Assembly (NCBI GenBank): GCA_030644725.1
Contig: CP130629.1
Coordinates: 587,572-651,571, forward strand
Source: Candidatus Electrothrix communis
GTDB lineage: Bacteria > Desulfobacterota > Desulfobulbia > Desulfobulbales > Desulfobulbaceae
DNA length: 64,000 nucleotides
Reading direction: 5' to 3'
This document shows positions 17,816-26,655 of the stretch, piece after piece. The notes beneath the pieces are model-generated. The model was not told where the DNA came from, ran no database searches, and worked only from the letters and a program-made list of their open reading frames with translations. A program made the position numbers and the translations under genes. Numbering within the stretch: position 1 is the stretch's first letter; the number at the start of each line of letters is the position of its first letter.

Positions 17816-18064
17816 TCTCTGCGTTATCTGACATGAGGGTTCTTTGCAACGGACTCCATTTAGAATTACCATTTTCCAGAGCGATTTTCAAATGTTCTTC
17901 TGCAGGAGAAGAAATCGTATCATTCGTATCCGTGGCGCTCTCAGGAGGGTTTTTACTCGGGGTTGCAAAGAAATGAAAAAAAATCGCCGACCTGGATGAA
18001 GTCGGCGAGAGGGAAGATACAAAGGGTACGGAAGATACGGCTGAGATACAAGATGTTCTGAAAA

Positions 18065-19069
18065 TCAGGCCATACAAACCGATTGCGGCAGAGGAGGCAG
18101 CAGTATTCCCGGAAGATAAGAAGGTTTCTTTCTGGTGTTCTTGGGTGTTGCGGTGTCCAGTACCACAGGTTGTATGGTATTTCCTCGTTTGTGGAACTTG
18201 ACGTATTCCCAGCAATCAGGATTGTCGACAATGGTTTGCATCAGGTTGTGGTGCAGGCTGTGTCCGGAGCGATTGGCAATAACATGTCCCAGGACCGGGT
18301 TGCCGAGCAGAGCAAGGTCACCTATCAGGTCCAGCATCTTGTGGCGAATAAATTCGTCGTCAAAACGAAGGCCTTCTTCATTGAGAACAGACTGGCGGTT
18401 CCAATGGATGGCAATGACATTTTTCAGGGAGCCGCCAAGGGCGAGACCGTTTTTCCAGAGTTCTTCTACCTGTTCAATAAAACCAAAGGTTCTGGCATCG
18501 GCTATTTCATTGATAAAGCGTTCCTGGGTGAGTTCGGCGCTGTATTTTTGTTCGTTCAGGAGGTCGTTATCACCGAATTTTATGGTGCCGCTGATTTTAA
18601 ATCCGGCATAGGGCTCAATTCTGATGGATTTATCACCCTGGGTGAGAGAGATAGGCTTGGTAATGCGGAGAACTTTACGGAGGGCACGTTGTTTTTTCAG
18701 ACCACCCTTTTGGAGCAGATGGAGGAATGGACCAGCGCTGCCGTCCATGATGGGTACTTCGTGCGAGTCAATATCAATAGTTGCATTGTCAATACCAGCC
18801 CCGTGCAGGGCGGCCATCAGATGTTCGGTTGTGGAAATTTTCTCCTGCCCGTTACTGATAGTGGTTGCTAGTGTGGTATCAACAATTTGTTCCATTCTGG
18901 CGGGAATGGCTGGTTTGTTTGCTATATCAGATCGATAAAAACAGATTCCCTTGTTTTCCCCAGCAGGTTTGATAGTTATTCGGACGCGCCTGCCCGTATG
19001 GAGTCCGATGCCGTGACAACTGACGGATCGTCTTAGGGTGTGTTGATGGAGTTTTATATTGATAGACAT
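18065..19069 (-). CDS. lpxC: UDP-3-O-acyl-N-acetylglucosamine deacetylase LpxC
   Basis: 334 aa. Catalyses the committed step of lipid A synthesis, a zinc-dependent deacetylation in the cytoplasm. Motifs: the first zinc His in STTEHLMAAL, the HKMLDLIGDL motif providing His and Asp ligands, and the catalytic His in SGHSLHHNL. The N-terminal SCHGIGLHTGRRV segment is typical. It is about 30 residues longer than E. coli LpxC because of a Pro/Lys-rich C-terminal tail (TPKNTRKKPSYLP), which could affect FtsH-type turnover. It is separated from lpxK by 296 bp that carry an inverted repeat. Confidence 0.97.
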   Translation of the reverse strand: MSINIKLHQHTLRRSVSCHGIGLHTGRRVRITIKPAGENKGICFYRSDIANKPAIPARMEQIVDTTLATTISNGQEKISTTEHLMAALHGAGIDNATIDIDSHEVPIMDGSAGPFLHLLQKGGLKKQRALRKVLRITKPISLTQGDKSIRIEPYAGFKISGTIKFGDNDLLNEQKYSAELTQERFINEIADARTFGFIEQVEELWKNGLALGGSLKNVIAIHWNRQSVLNEEGLRFDDEFIRHKMLDLIGDLALLGNPVLGHVIANRSGHSLHHNLMQTIVDNPDCWEYVKFHKRGNTIQPVVLDTATPKNTRKKPSYLPGILLPPLPQSVCMA

Positions 19070-19279
19070 TTTTTTACCTCTTCCTCACCTTTGTTCAACC
19101 ATGTTCTTCTCTGCTATACTCTGCTAGAGCAGCTTCCTTTTTCCTTCTTAAATGCAAAAAAGCAGCCAGAAGTTCATTTGTTGTATTTTTTATCTGCGCC
19201 AATAAGTATTGCTGCCGATATTCAGAACGATAGCCTTTCTCTCTGAGAAAAATAAAAGGATTTTATCGTGAAAGAGCAT

Positions 19280-19334
19280 GTGTCAAAAAAAACACAAATA
19301 GGGTTCAAAAAATTGAATGTTGTTTTTTTGACAC
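19280..19334. repeat. Inverted repeat between lpxK and lpxC
   Basis: GTGTCAAAAAAAACAC at 19280-19295 and GTTGTTTTTTTGACAC at 19319-19334 pair at 14 of 16 positions, with an inner TTCAA/TTGAA pair. It lies just after the lpxK stop and about 210 bp before lpxC, so it may end the lpxK message or regulate lpxC. The remaining 296 bp gap holds nothing else recognised. Confidence 0.55.
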
Positions 19335-19365
19335 AGTGGGTGGCCCGTATATATTTGATCAGTAT

Positions 19366-20421
19366 TTAGGTCGATTGAGTAATCTTGTGCTGTAAAATCA
19401 GCTGGTTTAACGCTGTGTCCGGCTGGGCCTCCATAATAACGCCATAGAGGGGGAGTTGGAGTTCGATATTGCGGAGTTTGACTAGATCCTTTTCCGTACA
19501 GAGGAAACAGGTTGCCCCGGCCTGTTGAGCTTCCGTGATGAGCTGGCGAACAGTCTTGGCAGCATAGGCAAAATGATCTGGAAGGGCACGAAGGGCTATG
19601 GGGTTGATGTTGAGTTTATTGAGGGTCTGGCTGAATCCTTCTGGGCGGGCAATGCCGCAGAAGGCAAAACATCGTTGAGCTGCGAGTTCTTCCGGCTGCA
19701 CCGGTATTTTTTCCCCGTCTGTTTTTTGCAGGATAAGGCCAGTAGGGTGATTGCGGCTGAAGAAGACAGGTTTGTCAGGGAATTTTTTATTGAGAATGGT
19801 TTTGAAGTTTTCGGCCCGCTCTTGATTTTGTTCATCTGTGCCGGTCAGGACAAAGGCATGGCATCGCTTGAGGGCATTGATTGGTTCGCGCAGATCTCCT
19901 CCAGGAAAGACTCTGGAATTACCGGCAAGTTTATCCGTATTAAAGAGGATGATATCAAGATCGCGGCGGATGGCCATGTGCTGGAAACCATCATCCAGGA
20001 GCAAGATATTTGCGCCCATTTTTACGGCCTCAGCAGCGGGCAATTTGCGCACGATCCCGGTGAGGACGGGAATGCCGGGCAGGGTCTCTGCAAGCATTCT
20101 CGGCTCGTCACCGACATAATCGGCACCGAGAAAGATCTCTTTGCCGTCGGAGACAATATTGATCCGTTCCTTGGTGGCACCGCCGTATCCTCGGCTAATA
20201 ATCGCCGGTTTGTACCCGTTTTCCTGAAGCAGGCGAGCTAGGTACTGCACCATAGGTGTCTTGCCGGTTCCTCCTAGGGTGAGATTGCCGACACTGATCA
20301 CCGGCACAGCAAAGGGGGTGCTTTTGAAGAACTTTCTCTGGTAGAGATACTCCCGTAACCGCATGGCGGTGCTGTAGAACGGGGAAAATGGGCGGCCTAG
20401 GGCGTAATAGAATGTGGTCAT
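19366..20421 (-). CDS. lpxK: Tetraacyldisaccharide 4'-kinase LpxK
   Basis: About 351 aa from the ATG at 20421 (MTTFYYALG); a TTG eleven codons earlier is possible but has no better ribosome site. It phosphorylates the 4' position of the lipid A disaccharide at the inner membrane. Evidence: N-terminal membrane-associated helix, P-loop GGTGKTP after VPVISVGNLT, the SRGYGG motif, DDGFQH motif, and FPGGDLREP. Same strand as lpxC, though not adjacent enough for a certain operon. Confidence 0.96.
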   Translation of the reverse strand: MTTFYYALGRPFSPFYSTAMRLREYLYQRKFFKSTPFAVPVISVGNLTLGGTGKTPMVQYLARLLQENGYKPAIISRGYGGATKERINIVSDGKEIFLGADYVGDEPRMLAETLPGIPVLTGIVRKLPAAEAVKMGANILLLDDGFQHMAIRRDLDIILFNTDKLAGNSRVFPGGDLREPINALKRCHAFVLTGTDEQNQERAENFKTILNKKFPDKPVFFSRNHPTGLILQKTDGEKIPVQPEELAAQRCFAFCGIARPEGFSQTLNKLNINPIALRALPDHFAYAAKTVRQLITEAQQAGATCFLCTEKDLVKLRNIELQLPLYGVIMEAQPDTALNQLILQHKITQST

Positions 20422-20521
20422 GTTGTTTTCGTGGTTGCTCAGGGTGTTATACAAGGAGTAATTTATGAATTGCCCGTACAGGGTGATGGATATGATGATG
20501 GGATGTGTTGCGTGATTCCGC

Positions 20522-20544
20522 AGGGGCGCGGCACGCCGTGCCCC
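20522..20544. repeat. Dispersed palindromic repeat, type B (partial)
   Basis: AGGGGCGCGGCACGCCGTGCCCCT, the same core (CACGCCGTGCCCCT) as at 36074-36103 and 59182-59211. It sits between lpxK and the oxidoreductase gene, right after the latter's stop. Confidence 0.65.
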
Positions 20545-21657
20545 TTATTCAAAGGCCTGAAAGGTGCGCATGAACCTGCGGTCAATCCAATCCTTGATCA
20601 GAAAGGAGACTCGCCCGTTAAGAACGATGGACCATTTCTTGAGGATTCCTGTGCCGTTGCCGAGGTTGAAGATAAGTAGGTATTCTCCCCCCGGTTTAAA
20701 GGGGAGTAACCGTTCTCCGGTCAAGGAGGCCATCAGGTTATGCTTGAGGATGGGGTTCTGGCGGACAGCGTAGACGCCTACCTTATCCAGCGGCGTGTCT
20801 TGGAAATCAATACAATCACCGCCGCCAAAGATATGTTCATGTTTCGTGCTGTTCAGGTAGCGAGTAACCAGCATGCCGCCTTGCGGCCCGGTGGGAATGC
20901 CGGAGTCCCCGATCACTCTGTTCGGTTTGACGCCCACCGCAATAAAGATGAGGTCAAACTCGTGCGTCGCTCCCTCGGTATCGGTTATTTTCCCGGTTTG
21001 TATTTGCTGCACCCGGCTGTTATTGATGACCTTGGTGGATCGGGCTGCAAGTGAGGATGAAGCACGACGACGTACGCCCGCCGGATGATGAGGCAAAAGG
21101 GAACGCCCGGCAAAGACCGTAATTGCCGGTGGTTGGATGCCGGGCTCCTGACCGAGTCGCCAAATATTACCGGCGACCTCAACAGCTGACGGGCCGCCAC
21201 CTACCACCGCGATCTTGATTTTTGTCTTTGCCCCCAGTTCGAGGATTCGCTGCTTTGCCCGGTAGAGTCCTTCAATGGGTTTGACCGGAAAGATATCGTC
21301 AAGTGATCCCTGCACTAACTCTTCCGGCACCTGACTCCCGAGATTACAGGAAAGAACATCGTAGGGAACGACCTCACCTGAGCTGAGTCCGACAGTTCGC
21401 TCAATAGGGTGGATGCCGATCACCTTGGCCTGTTTAAACAGACCGCCTTTTTTTTCCACCAGATCACGGGTGGCAAAGCGGATATCCTCGGGACGGTAGG
21501 TGCCGCCCAACATTCCCGGTCCCATGCCGGAATAATAATGATGGGTGTCCGGGCTAATTACCGTGACCTCGAACCCTTTTTCGATAAATTCGTTCAAGTG
21601 GGCCAGGGTCAGCATATGAGCATGGCCGCCGCCAGCAATGACTAATTTTTTGCTCAT
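20545..21657 (-). CDS. FAD-dependent pyridine nucleotide oxidoreductase of the SelD-associated / NDH-2-like type
   Basis: 370 aa. N-terminal FAD-binding GxGxxG variant (VIAGGGHAH), second nucleotide motif VVGGGPSAVEVAGN, and the FAD motif FGGGDCIDF. The N-terminus (GGGHAH ... YSGMGPGMLGGTY) is like the oxidoreductase module found fused to selenide-water dikinase (SelD) in many bacteria, a subgroup near type II NADH dehydrogenases and sulfide:quinone reductases. The cysteines of sulfide:quinone reductase are not evident. The next gene upstream on this strand is the predicted selenocysteine rhodanese, 39 bp away, so a role with reactive sulfur or selenium species is likely (inference). Confidence 0.8.
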   Translation of the reverse strand: MSKKLVIAGGGHAHMLTLAHLNEFIEKGFEVTVISPDTHHYYSGMGPGMLGGTYRPEDIRFATRDLVEKKGGLFKQAKVIGIHPIERTVGLSSGEVVPYDVLSCNLGSQVPEELVQGSLDDIFPVKPIEGLYRAKQRILELGAKTKIKIAVVGGGPSAVEVAGNIWRLGQEPGIQPPAITVFAGRSLLPHHPAGVRRRASSSLAARSTKVINNSRVQQIQTGKITDTEGATHEFDLIFIAVGVKPNRVIGDSGIPTGPQGGMLVTRYLNSTKHEHIFGGGDCIDFQDTPLDKVGVYAVRQNPILKHNLMASLTGERLLPFKPGGEYLLIFNLGNGTGILKKWSIVLNGRVSFLIKDWIDRRFMRTFQAFE

Positions 21658-21695
21658 GACATGTCCTCGTTCAACGCTTTATTTTTTGCTGATGC

Positions 21696-22529
21696 TCATG
21701 CAGTTTCGTCCAACAGGTTGCCCAGTAATTTTAAATGCGCTCGCTCCTCTTCGGCAATACGCTGAAGTGTTTGTTGTGTGTTTTTTTGAGAGCAGTTGTC
21801 CGCAGCCCGCAGGTAGAGGTCAAGGGCCTGGGCTTCGATGCCCATAGCCAGGGAAATGACCTCGCCTGCAACCTCGAAATCTGTCGGGTAGAGAGCAAGG
21901 TATTCCTCAGTGGTCAGGCCGCCTTCCATAGACTGAATTGCTGCGCTCCTCTCAAACGCTTCACGGCTCAGGGCGTCCGCACTGATAGTCTGATATTCGG
22001 CAAAGAGCCTGTCCTGGTGTTTCACCTCGATCATGCTGAGCTTGCCAAACAAGGCCTTCACTTCTACCTGGGTGACCCGTTCCCGCATTGAGGTGTAGAA
22101 ATCCTGGAGCCCGGCCTCTAAGGCATAGGCGATCAGGAGAACTTCCTCGATCCCCTCTTTGCCGGAGAACAGGGTCATGCCGGTGTCTTCGGAACCGACA
22201 GCGGTGTTGCTGTCCCAGGCTTTGATGCCGCCAGACATATTGATAACCTGCGAAAAACCTTTCCCTGCGAGCATTTGCGCAGCAACCCGGCTGCGTCCTC
22301 CAATAGCTCAGTAAACGACTGTGGGCTTTTTCGGGTCAAGCTCTTTGCAGCGTTCGGCCAGTTCCGCTACAGGTATGAGCTGAGCTCCAGGTATATGCCC
22401 GCTTTTATATTCACCGGGCTGGCGTACATCAATGATATTGTAGTCTTCAACGGAAAGGTCGTTCAGGTATTCTTTGGTTTCCGGCGCAGTTAATGATTTT
22501 ACCGGAGTGAGAAACTGTTTCCAGCGCAT
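21696..22529 (-). CDS. Selenocysteine-containing rhodanese fused to ferritin-like diiron domain
   Basis: 277 aa when the in-frame TGA at 22308-22310 is read as selenocysteine (residue 74). Residues 1-105 are a rhodanese domain (IIDVRQPGEYKSGHIPGA). The active-site loop, normally Y-C-x-x-G-x-R-S, reads VVY-U-AIGGRSR, so the TGA falls exactly on the catalytic Cys; the frame before and after is the same and the rhodanese fold continues (MSGGIKAW). Residues 120-277 are a rubrerythrin/ferritin-like four-helix domain with ExxH pairs (MIEVKHQDR; AEEERAHLKLL). It probably moves sulfane sulfur or selenium and detoxifies peroxide. Without recoding it would be cut to 73 aa. It is followed closely by the FAD oxidoreductase gene. 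Confidence 0.88.
22278..22310 (-). promoter_or_regulatory. Bacterial SECIS-like hairpin after the UGA codon
   Basis: Twelve nucleotides after the TGA (22308-22310) the minus strand forms a perfect 6 bp stem CGCAGC / GCTGCG (22278-22295) with apical loop CGGGTT. Bacterial SECIS elements lie inside the coding region just after UGA and present a G-rich/GU loop to SelB at about this distance, which fits. Confidence 0.75.
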
Positions 22530-22968
22530 ATTCCCACCACTTTGTTTTGAAGATTAACGAATGCACAGTGACGTGCCGAGCAGTTGGCGTGAGTCTTCCT
22601 ACCGAAGATTGCCGAAAGAAAAGAAGAAGGCAAAGGAGGTAGTTTGGTGTTGCCTTGGTTTTATGGATCACGAAGGTTGTATGTCGTATATATCAGGCAG
22701 GAGGTCAAGAATTAATCTTAAGGTGTGGCGCGATCTCTGTCAAGGAATTATTTATCGCTTTCGTTGGGAGAGGGAAACGAAGGGCAAACCCTGCTTATGT
22801 AACGAAAGATTTTATATAAAAATAACAGGTGCTCCAACTTGGGGTACTCGCTCAATTTTTATGCTTTGTTGTGACCGCAGGTCATGGCCGCACTAGAGGG
22901 TGGGTGTTTTTTAAACAATATATCTTGTGAGTTCGATGAAATAGATTGACGTTTTAGATGAAGTTACT
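22530..22968. other. Intergenic region between the divergent selenoprotein and beta-helix genes
   Basis: Must hold the promoters of both divergent genes. No convincing coding region; the longest open frame (22561-22896, plus) has odd composition and no family. GGGCAAACC at 22791-22799 recalls a c-di-GMP riboswitch but the rest of that motif is absent. Confidence 0.5.
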
Positions 22969-22992
22969 GTTAATTTACCTAGGTAAATTAAC
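22969..22992. promoter_or_regulatory. Perfect 24 bp palindrome upstream of a beta-helix gene
   Basis: GTTAATTTACC followed by TAGG... reads identically on both strands over 24 bp, with centre CTAG. It lies 55 bp before the ATG at 23048. It could be an operator for a dimeric regulator or an RNA hairpin in the leader. The other three beta-helix genes do not have it. Confidence 0.55.
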
Positions 22993-23047
22993 TGGCGGCA
23001 GTACTACATTTTCTTTTCTGCCGCCGCAAAACTGCTGGGAGGACAGG

Positions 23048-24253
23048 ATGAAAAAACAACAGAAGTACTTTTTTACTTTGGTCGGATTGCTTGCATTGGT
23101 ACCAAGTCAAGGGCAGGCGGCTGAAATTATTGTAGGTGCGGACGGTGTTTGCACCTTGGCTGAGGCTATTACCTCGGCCAATAATGACGACGCTGCCGGA
23201 AACGGTTGTGTTGATGGTTTTGGGCACGATATCATCACTCTGGAGACAGATATCCTGCTTGAAGAAGGCGAGGATGCACGACCGCCGATTACCACCTCGG
23301 TTACCATTGAAGGCCAGGGACACACCATTGACGGCAACGGTAAGATTGGGTATGTCCTTAAAATAAGCAGAGCGATATATGACGATGTTGATCCCTGCAT
23401 CGGCGGCGACTTAACCCTGAATAATGCCACGATTACCGGCGGGAATCATGCGCACACAGGAGATGTGACCACAGGAATGCTCAACAACGGCGGAGGGATC
23501 ACCAATGCCTGTTTGGGTACAGTGACGTTGAACAATGTCACGGTTAGCGAAAACACTGCATTAGGCAACGGCGGTGGAATATTCAATGCTCCAGGGGCTG
23601 ATCTCACATTGAACAACTCGACGATCAGTGGAAATCTTGCAGAAGGTAACGGTGGTGGTGGAGTTTACAATAATGATGGTTACGTCACGCTGAGCAACTC
23701 CACAATTAGCGACAACATTGCGGCGGGCGAGGGCGGGGGGATTTGCTCGGTTTGGCTCTACGGCCCCCTCCCCGCTCTCATCGGTTCATCAGTCGTGCTG
23801 AACAATTCGATTATCAGCGGCAATACAGCCTCTACCGGTAATGAAATTTATCAGTCTAAAGTTCCTGTCTACGCAGATAACTATAATCTTTTCGGTCACA
23901 GCAACGAGAGCGATGCTGCGGCATTCTCAAGCTTCGCGCCTGGAGAGAACGATGTTAATGCAACAGATGGTGGCATTAATGGTATTCTCATTTCTACAGC
24001 TCTGTCCGCTATCATTGATTCCTTGGCCGATAACGGTGGGTCCACTCTGACTCATGCCCTAGTTCCGGGCAGCCCGGCCATTGACTTAGATCCAAATAAT
24101 GTAGAATGCAGCACCGGTCTGGCTACGGATCAGCGTGGCGAACCTCGTCCTGTTGGTGCAGGGTGTGATGCGGGTTCCTATGAAGTGAACATGGTTTCCA
24201 GTAACGGCAATGCTTTTCTGCCAACTCTCTATTTTCTTCTGCTTCGGAATTGA
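23048..24253 (+). CDS. Secreted right-handed beta-helix protein (CSLREA / choice-of-anchor Q type), copy 1
   Basis: About 401 aa. The start is ATG 23048 behind GGGAGGACAG; an upstream in-frame ATG (22958) lies before the signal peptide. Signal peptide MKKQQKYFFTLVGLLALVPSQGQAAEI. The CSLREA-type motif is CTLAEAITSAN. Then follow beta-helix turns with the repeated phrase LNNSTISGN and GGGI turns, a conserved C-terminal block ending ATDQRGEPRPVGAGCDAGSYE, and a short hydrophobic tail (FLPTLYFLLLRN). Such proteins are exported and surface-bound, probably in adhesion or envelope structure. First of four paralogues. Confidence 0.85.
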   Translation: MKKQQKYFFTLVGLLALVPSQGQAAEIIVGADGVCTLAEAITSANNDDAAGNGCVDGFGHDIITLETDILLEEGEDARPPITTSVTIEGQGHTIDGNGKIGYVLKISRAIYDDVDPCIGGDLTLNNATITGGNHAHTGDVTTGMLNNGGGITNACLGTVTLNNVTVSENTALGNGGGIFNAPGADLTLNNSTISGNLAEGNGGGGVYNNDGYVTLSNSTISDNIAAGEGGGICSVWLYGPLPALIGSSVVLNNSIISGNTASTGNEIYQSKVPVYADNYNLFGHSNESDAAAFSSFAPGENDVNATDGGINGILISTALSAIIDSLADNGGSTLTHALVPGSPAIDLDPNNVECSTGLATDQRGEPRPVGAGCDAGSYEVNMVSSNGNAFLPTLYFLLLRN

Positions 24254-24368
24254 TAGGTATTATCGGGATTTTTTGTGGATTTCCAGGAAAGCTCGGTGAG
24301 CTTGTAATCGCAATAACTTGGCGGTATCTCTATAGCTCATGCCGCTGCAAAACTCCTAGGAGGAGAGG

Positions 24369-25856
24369 ATGAAAAAACAACGGAAGTACTTATTTACTTT
24401 GGTCGGATTGCTTGCATTGGCACCAGGCCAAGGGCAGGCGGCTGAGATCTTCGTGGATGCAGGCGGCACCTGCACCTTGGCTGATGCTATCAGATCAGCC
24501 AACGAAAATGTAAATTGGGGTAGGTGTGTTGGCGTTGGAGAATACGGGGATGACACCATCTATCTTGAAACCGATGTTCTTCTTGGTTCGGGAGAGGACG
24601 AACGACCACCGATTTTGTCTTATGAAAATTCAAGTGAAAAAGAATATACAGGAACTGTCACCATTGAAGGGCAGGGGCATGTCATTGATGGCAACGGTGA
24701 AGATGGGTACGTGTTGAAAATAAGCACAGGATGGCTTGATGAGAATCGTTGCATCGGTGGAGAGTTAACTTTAAACAATACTACGATTACCGGTGGAAAC
24801 CATGCCCATCCGGGGGATGTGACCACAGGAAAACTCAACAACGGTGGAGGGATCACCAATGCCTGTTTTGGCAGGGTGACGTTGAACAATTCCACGGTCA
24901 GTGGAAACATTGCCTTAGGTAATGGTGGGGGGATTTTTAACGCACCGTGGGCCTCTCTCACCCTGAATAACTCGACAGTGAGCGGAAACCTTGCTGAAGG
25001 TATTGGAGGGGGAGGAGTCTATAATAACGATGGTGCAGTTGTTCTGAATAACTCGACAGTGAGCGATAATATTGCAGTGGGTAAAGGTGGGGGGATCTGT
25101 AGTGAATGGCGTTACGGCCCCAATCCTGCTTGGATTGCCTTTGTTCTTGGTATTGATGTTTCAGTTAGCATAAATAGCTCTCTTGTTAGCGGCAATACAG
25201 CCTCTACTGGGAATGAAGTCTATGAGTCAGCTGTTCCCGTTTATGCAGACAGCTTCAACCTCTTTGGTCACAGTGGTGAGATTGAGACGGAAGCATTTTT
25301 TGGCTTCTTACCTGGAGATAGCGATATTGATGCCACCAGCGACGGCACATCTCCAACTTTTTTGTCTGCCATTCTCAGCCCCTTGGCCAACAACGGCGGT
25401 AAGACCATGACTCATGCCTTGGTTGAAGAGAGTCCGGCTGTTGATCTGGATGAGAACTGTAGCACCGGACTTCCTGAAGACCAACGTGGCGAAATCCGCC
25501 CTGGAATTGGTTGCGATGCGGGATCTTTTGAATTTATCTTAGGGTCCGACACTGCGATCCTAGATGAAATAGCATTGGTTGTTAGTTCGCTTGATTCTGA
25601 GGAGGCTTTCGATAATAAAAAAAAGCAAAAGGCTCTGGTTAATCAGATCGATGCTACTATTGTGCTGGTTGATGAGGGGCTCTATGCAGAGGCTCTTGGT
25701 AAACTTCAGAATAGCATTCTCGGTAAGACAGATGGCTGTGTTGAGTCAGAATTAGGAGAACCGGATAAGAATGATTGGATTAGAGAATGCTCAAGCCAGG
25801 TGGAGGTGTACGATCTTGTCCAGGAGGCCATAGGCATTTTGGAGGAGCAGATGTAG
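24369..25856 (+). CDS. Secreted beta-helix protein, copy 2, with different C-terminal domain
   Basis: 495 aa. Same signal peptide, CTLADAIRSAN motif, beta-helix with NNSTVSGN turns and the DQRGEIRPGIGCDAGSFE block as copy 1, to which it is very similar in the first 300 residues. Instead of the short hydrophobic tail it ends in about 100 residues of charged helical sequence (LNQIDATIVLVDEGLYAEA region, ending GILEEQM) resembling FIMAH-type C-terminal modules. Ribosome site GGAGGAGAGG. It follows copy 1 by 115 bp and is ended by a strong bidirectional terminator. Confidence 0.84.
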   Translation: MKKQRKYLFTLVGLLALAPGQGQAAEIFVDAGGTCTLADAIRSANENVNWGRCVGVGEYGDDTIYLETDVLLGSGEDERPPILSYENSSEKEYTGTVTIEGQGHVIDGNGEDGYVLKISTGWLDENRCIGGELTLNNTTITGGNHAHPGDVTTGKLNNGGGITNACFGRVTLNNSTVSGNIALGNGGGIFNAPWASLTLNNSTVSGNLAEGIGGGGVYNNDGAVVLNNSTVSDNIAVGKGGGICSEWRYGPNPAWIAFVLGIDVSVSINSSLVSGNTASTGNEVYESAVPVYADSFNLFGHSGEIETEAFFGFLPGDSDIDATSDGTSPTFLSAILSPLANNGGKTMTHALVEESPAVDLDENCSTGLPEDQRGEIRPGIGCDAGSFEFILGSDTAILDEIALVVSSLDSEEAFDNKKKQKALVNQIDATIVLVDEGLYAEALGKLQNSILGKTDGCVESELGEPDKNDWIRECSSQVEVYDLVQEAIGILEEQM

Positions 25857-25892
25857 AAGAGTTTTTTCTCTGAATGGACATTGGCGAAAAAC

Positions 25893-25924
25893 AAAAGGCG
25901 GGGCCGCAAGGCTCCGCCTTTTTT
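25893..25924. terminator. Bidirectional rho-independent terminator
   Basis: AAAGGCGGGGCC GCAA GGCTCCGCCTTT with T runs on both sides, between the convergent beta-helix copy 2 and DUF882 genes. It serves both. Confidence 0.9.
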
Positions 25925-25942
25925 GAAATCCCTGTTGCAAAA

Positions 25943-26491
25943 TCACCAGGTTCGCACCTTGCCTGTGTCGATATGGACAAAATCCGAGTCAGCATAATAG
26001 CCCACACCCCCGGACCTGAGTGACACCGCACAGTCCCGAACAAGGCAAGTTTTTTGCCCGCTCAGACGGATGTCCACAGCCATGCCCTTCATGTGCAGGC
26101 TGCGTTTCGCGACCCCTTTGCTCCTGCTACGCAGTGTGTTGTTCGTTGCAGGGGATCGATAGCCGGAAATAATCTCATAGGTACTGTTGCAGTGCATTTT
26201 TTGTTGCATTGCCCAGAGAATATCCAGCAGGGCTGGGTCAATGGGGTGGATCTCCGCCGTACGAAAGTCCCTGAGATAGGTATTTATTTTTTTCAAGGCG
26301 ACCGGGTCATATATCCCGGCGTTTGCGTAGGTGATGGTAAGATGTTCGTGTGTATGGGTATGATAGAATGATAGTGCTCTGGAGTTGCTTTGCCCAGAGA
26401 TCCGGGAAAGAGCCCAGGCCGGTGCGGCCTGAGCCACAGCAAGCCCGACAGCGGTCTTGATTCCTAAGAGCAGAAATAAGCGACGTTTCAT
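25943..26491 (-). CDS. DUF882 / M15-like murein endopeptidase (MepK/YcbK-like)
   Basis: 182 aa. N-terminal Arg-rich signal with hydrophobic stretch ending AWALS. Zinc-site motifs of the M15/DUF882 fold: SLHMKGMAVDIR (His and Asp ligands) and DFVHIDTG (second His). Homologues such as E. coli MepK cut peptidoglycan cross-links in the periplasm. It may be expressed with the NlpC/P60-like lipoprotein gene upstream on the same strand, although a large inverted repeat separates them. Confidence 0.88.
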   Translation of the reverse strand: MKRRLFLLLGIKTAVGLAVAQAAPAWALSRISGQSNSRALSFYHTHTHEHLTITYANAGIYDPVALKKINTYLRDFRTAEIHPIDPALLDILWAMQQKMHCNSTYEIISGYRSPATNNTLRSRSKGVAKRSLHMKGMAVDIRLSGQKTCLVRDCAVSLRSGGVGYYADSDFVHIDTGKVRTW

Positions 26492-26574
26492 GATTCCTTT
26501 TCCATAATGTAGTTGTTGCGGAGATTACTCAGGTTGCAGGGTCGGAGTTCGGCGTCAATCTCCTGGAACACACC

Positions 26575-26628
26575 CGCCCTCGGTCTGCTGACCTTTTTTC
26601 AGCAGTACGCAGCGATCGACCGAGGGCG
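26575..26628. terminator. Large inverted repeat, likely terminator
   Basis: Arms CGCCCTCGGTC (26575-26585) and GACCGAGGGCG (26618-26628) with an inner TGCTGA/TCAGCA pair. It lies between the two minus-strand cell-wall genes and probably ends or attenuates transcription of the upstream one. Confidence 0.6.
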
Positions 26629-26655
26629 TTTCCTCTCCTGTTGTCCTGACAGGAA

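Noticed and set aside
18083..18871. Plus-strand frame of 262 codons
   Set aside because: Lies antisense to lpxC, which is certain by motifs.
22308..22310. Treating the rhodanese-ferritin gene as a pseudogene with a nonsense mutation
   Set aside because: The TGA sits exactly on the catalytic Cys codon, the frame is otherwise intact and a SECIS-like hairpin follows at the right distance.
22785..22830. GEMM riboswitch-like GGGCAAACC before beta-helix copy 1
   Set aside because: The obligatory later segments (ACGCAAAGCC and AGCCGGG-like strand) are absent.
22561..22896. Open frame of 111 codons upstream of the beta-helix genes
   Set aside because: Cys/Trp/Arg-rich chance composition, no ribosome site, no domain, and lies in the divergent promoter region.
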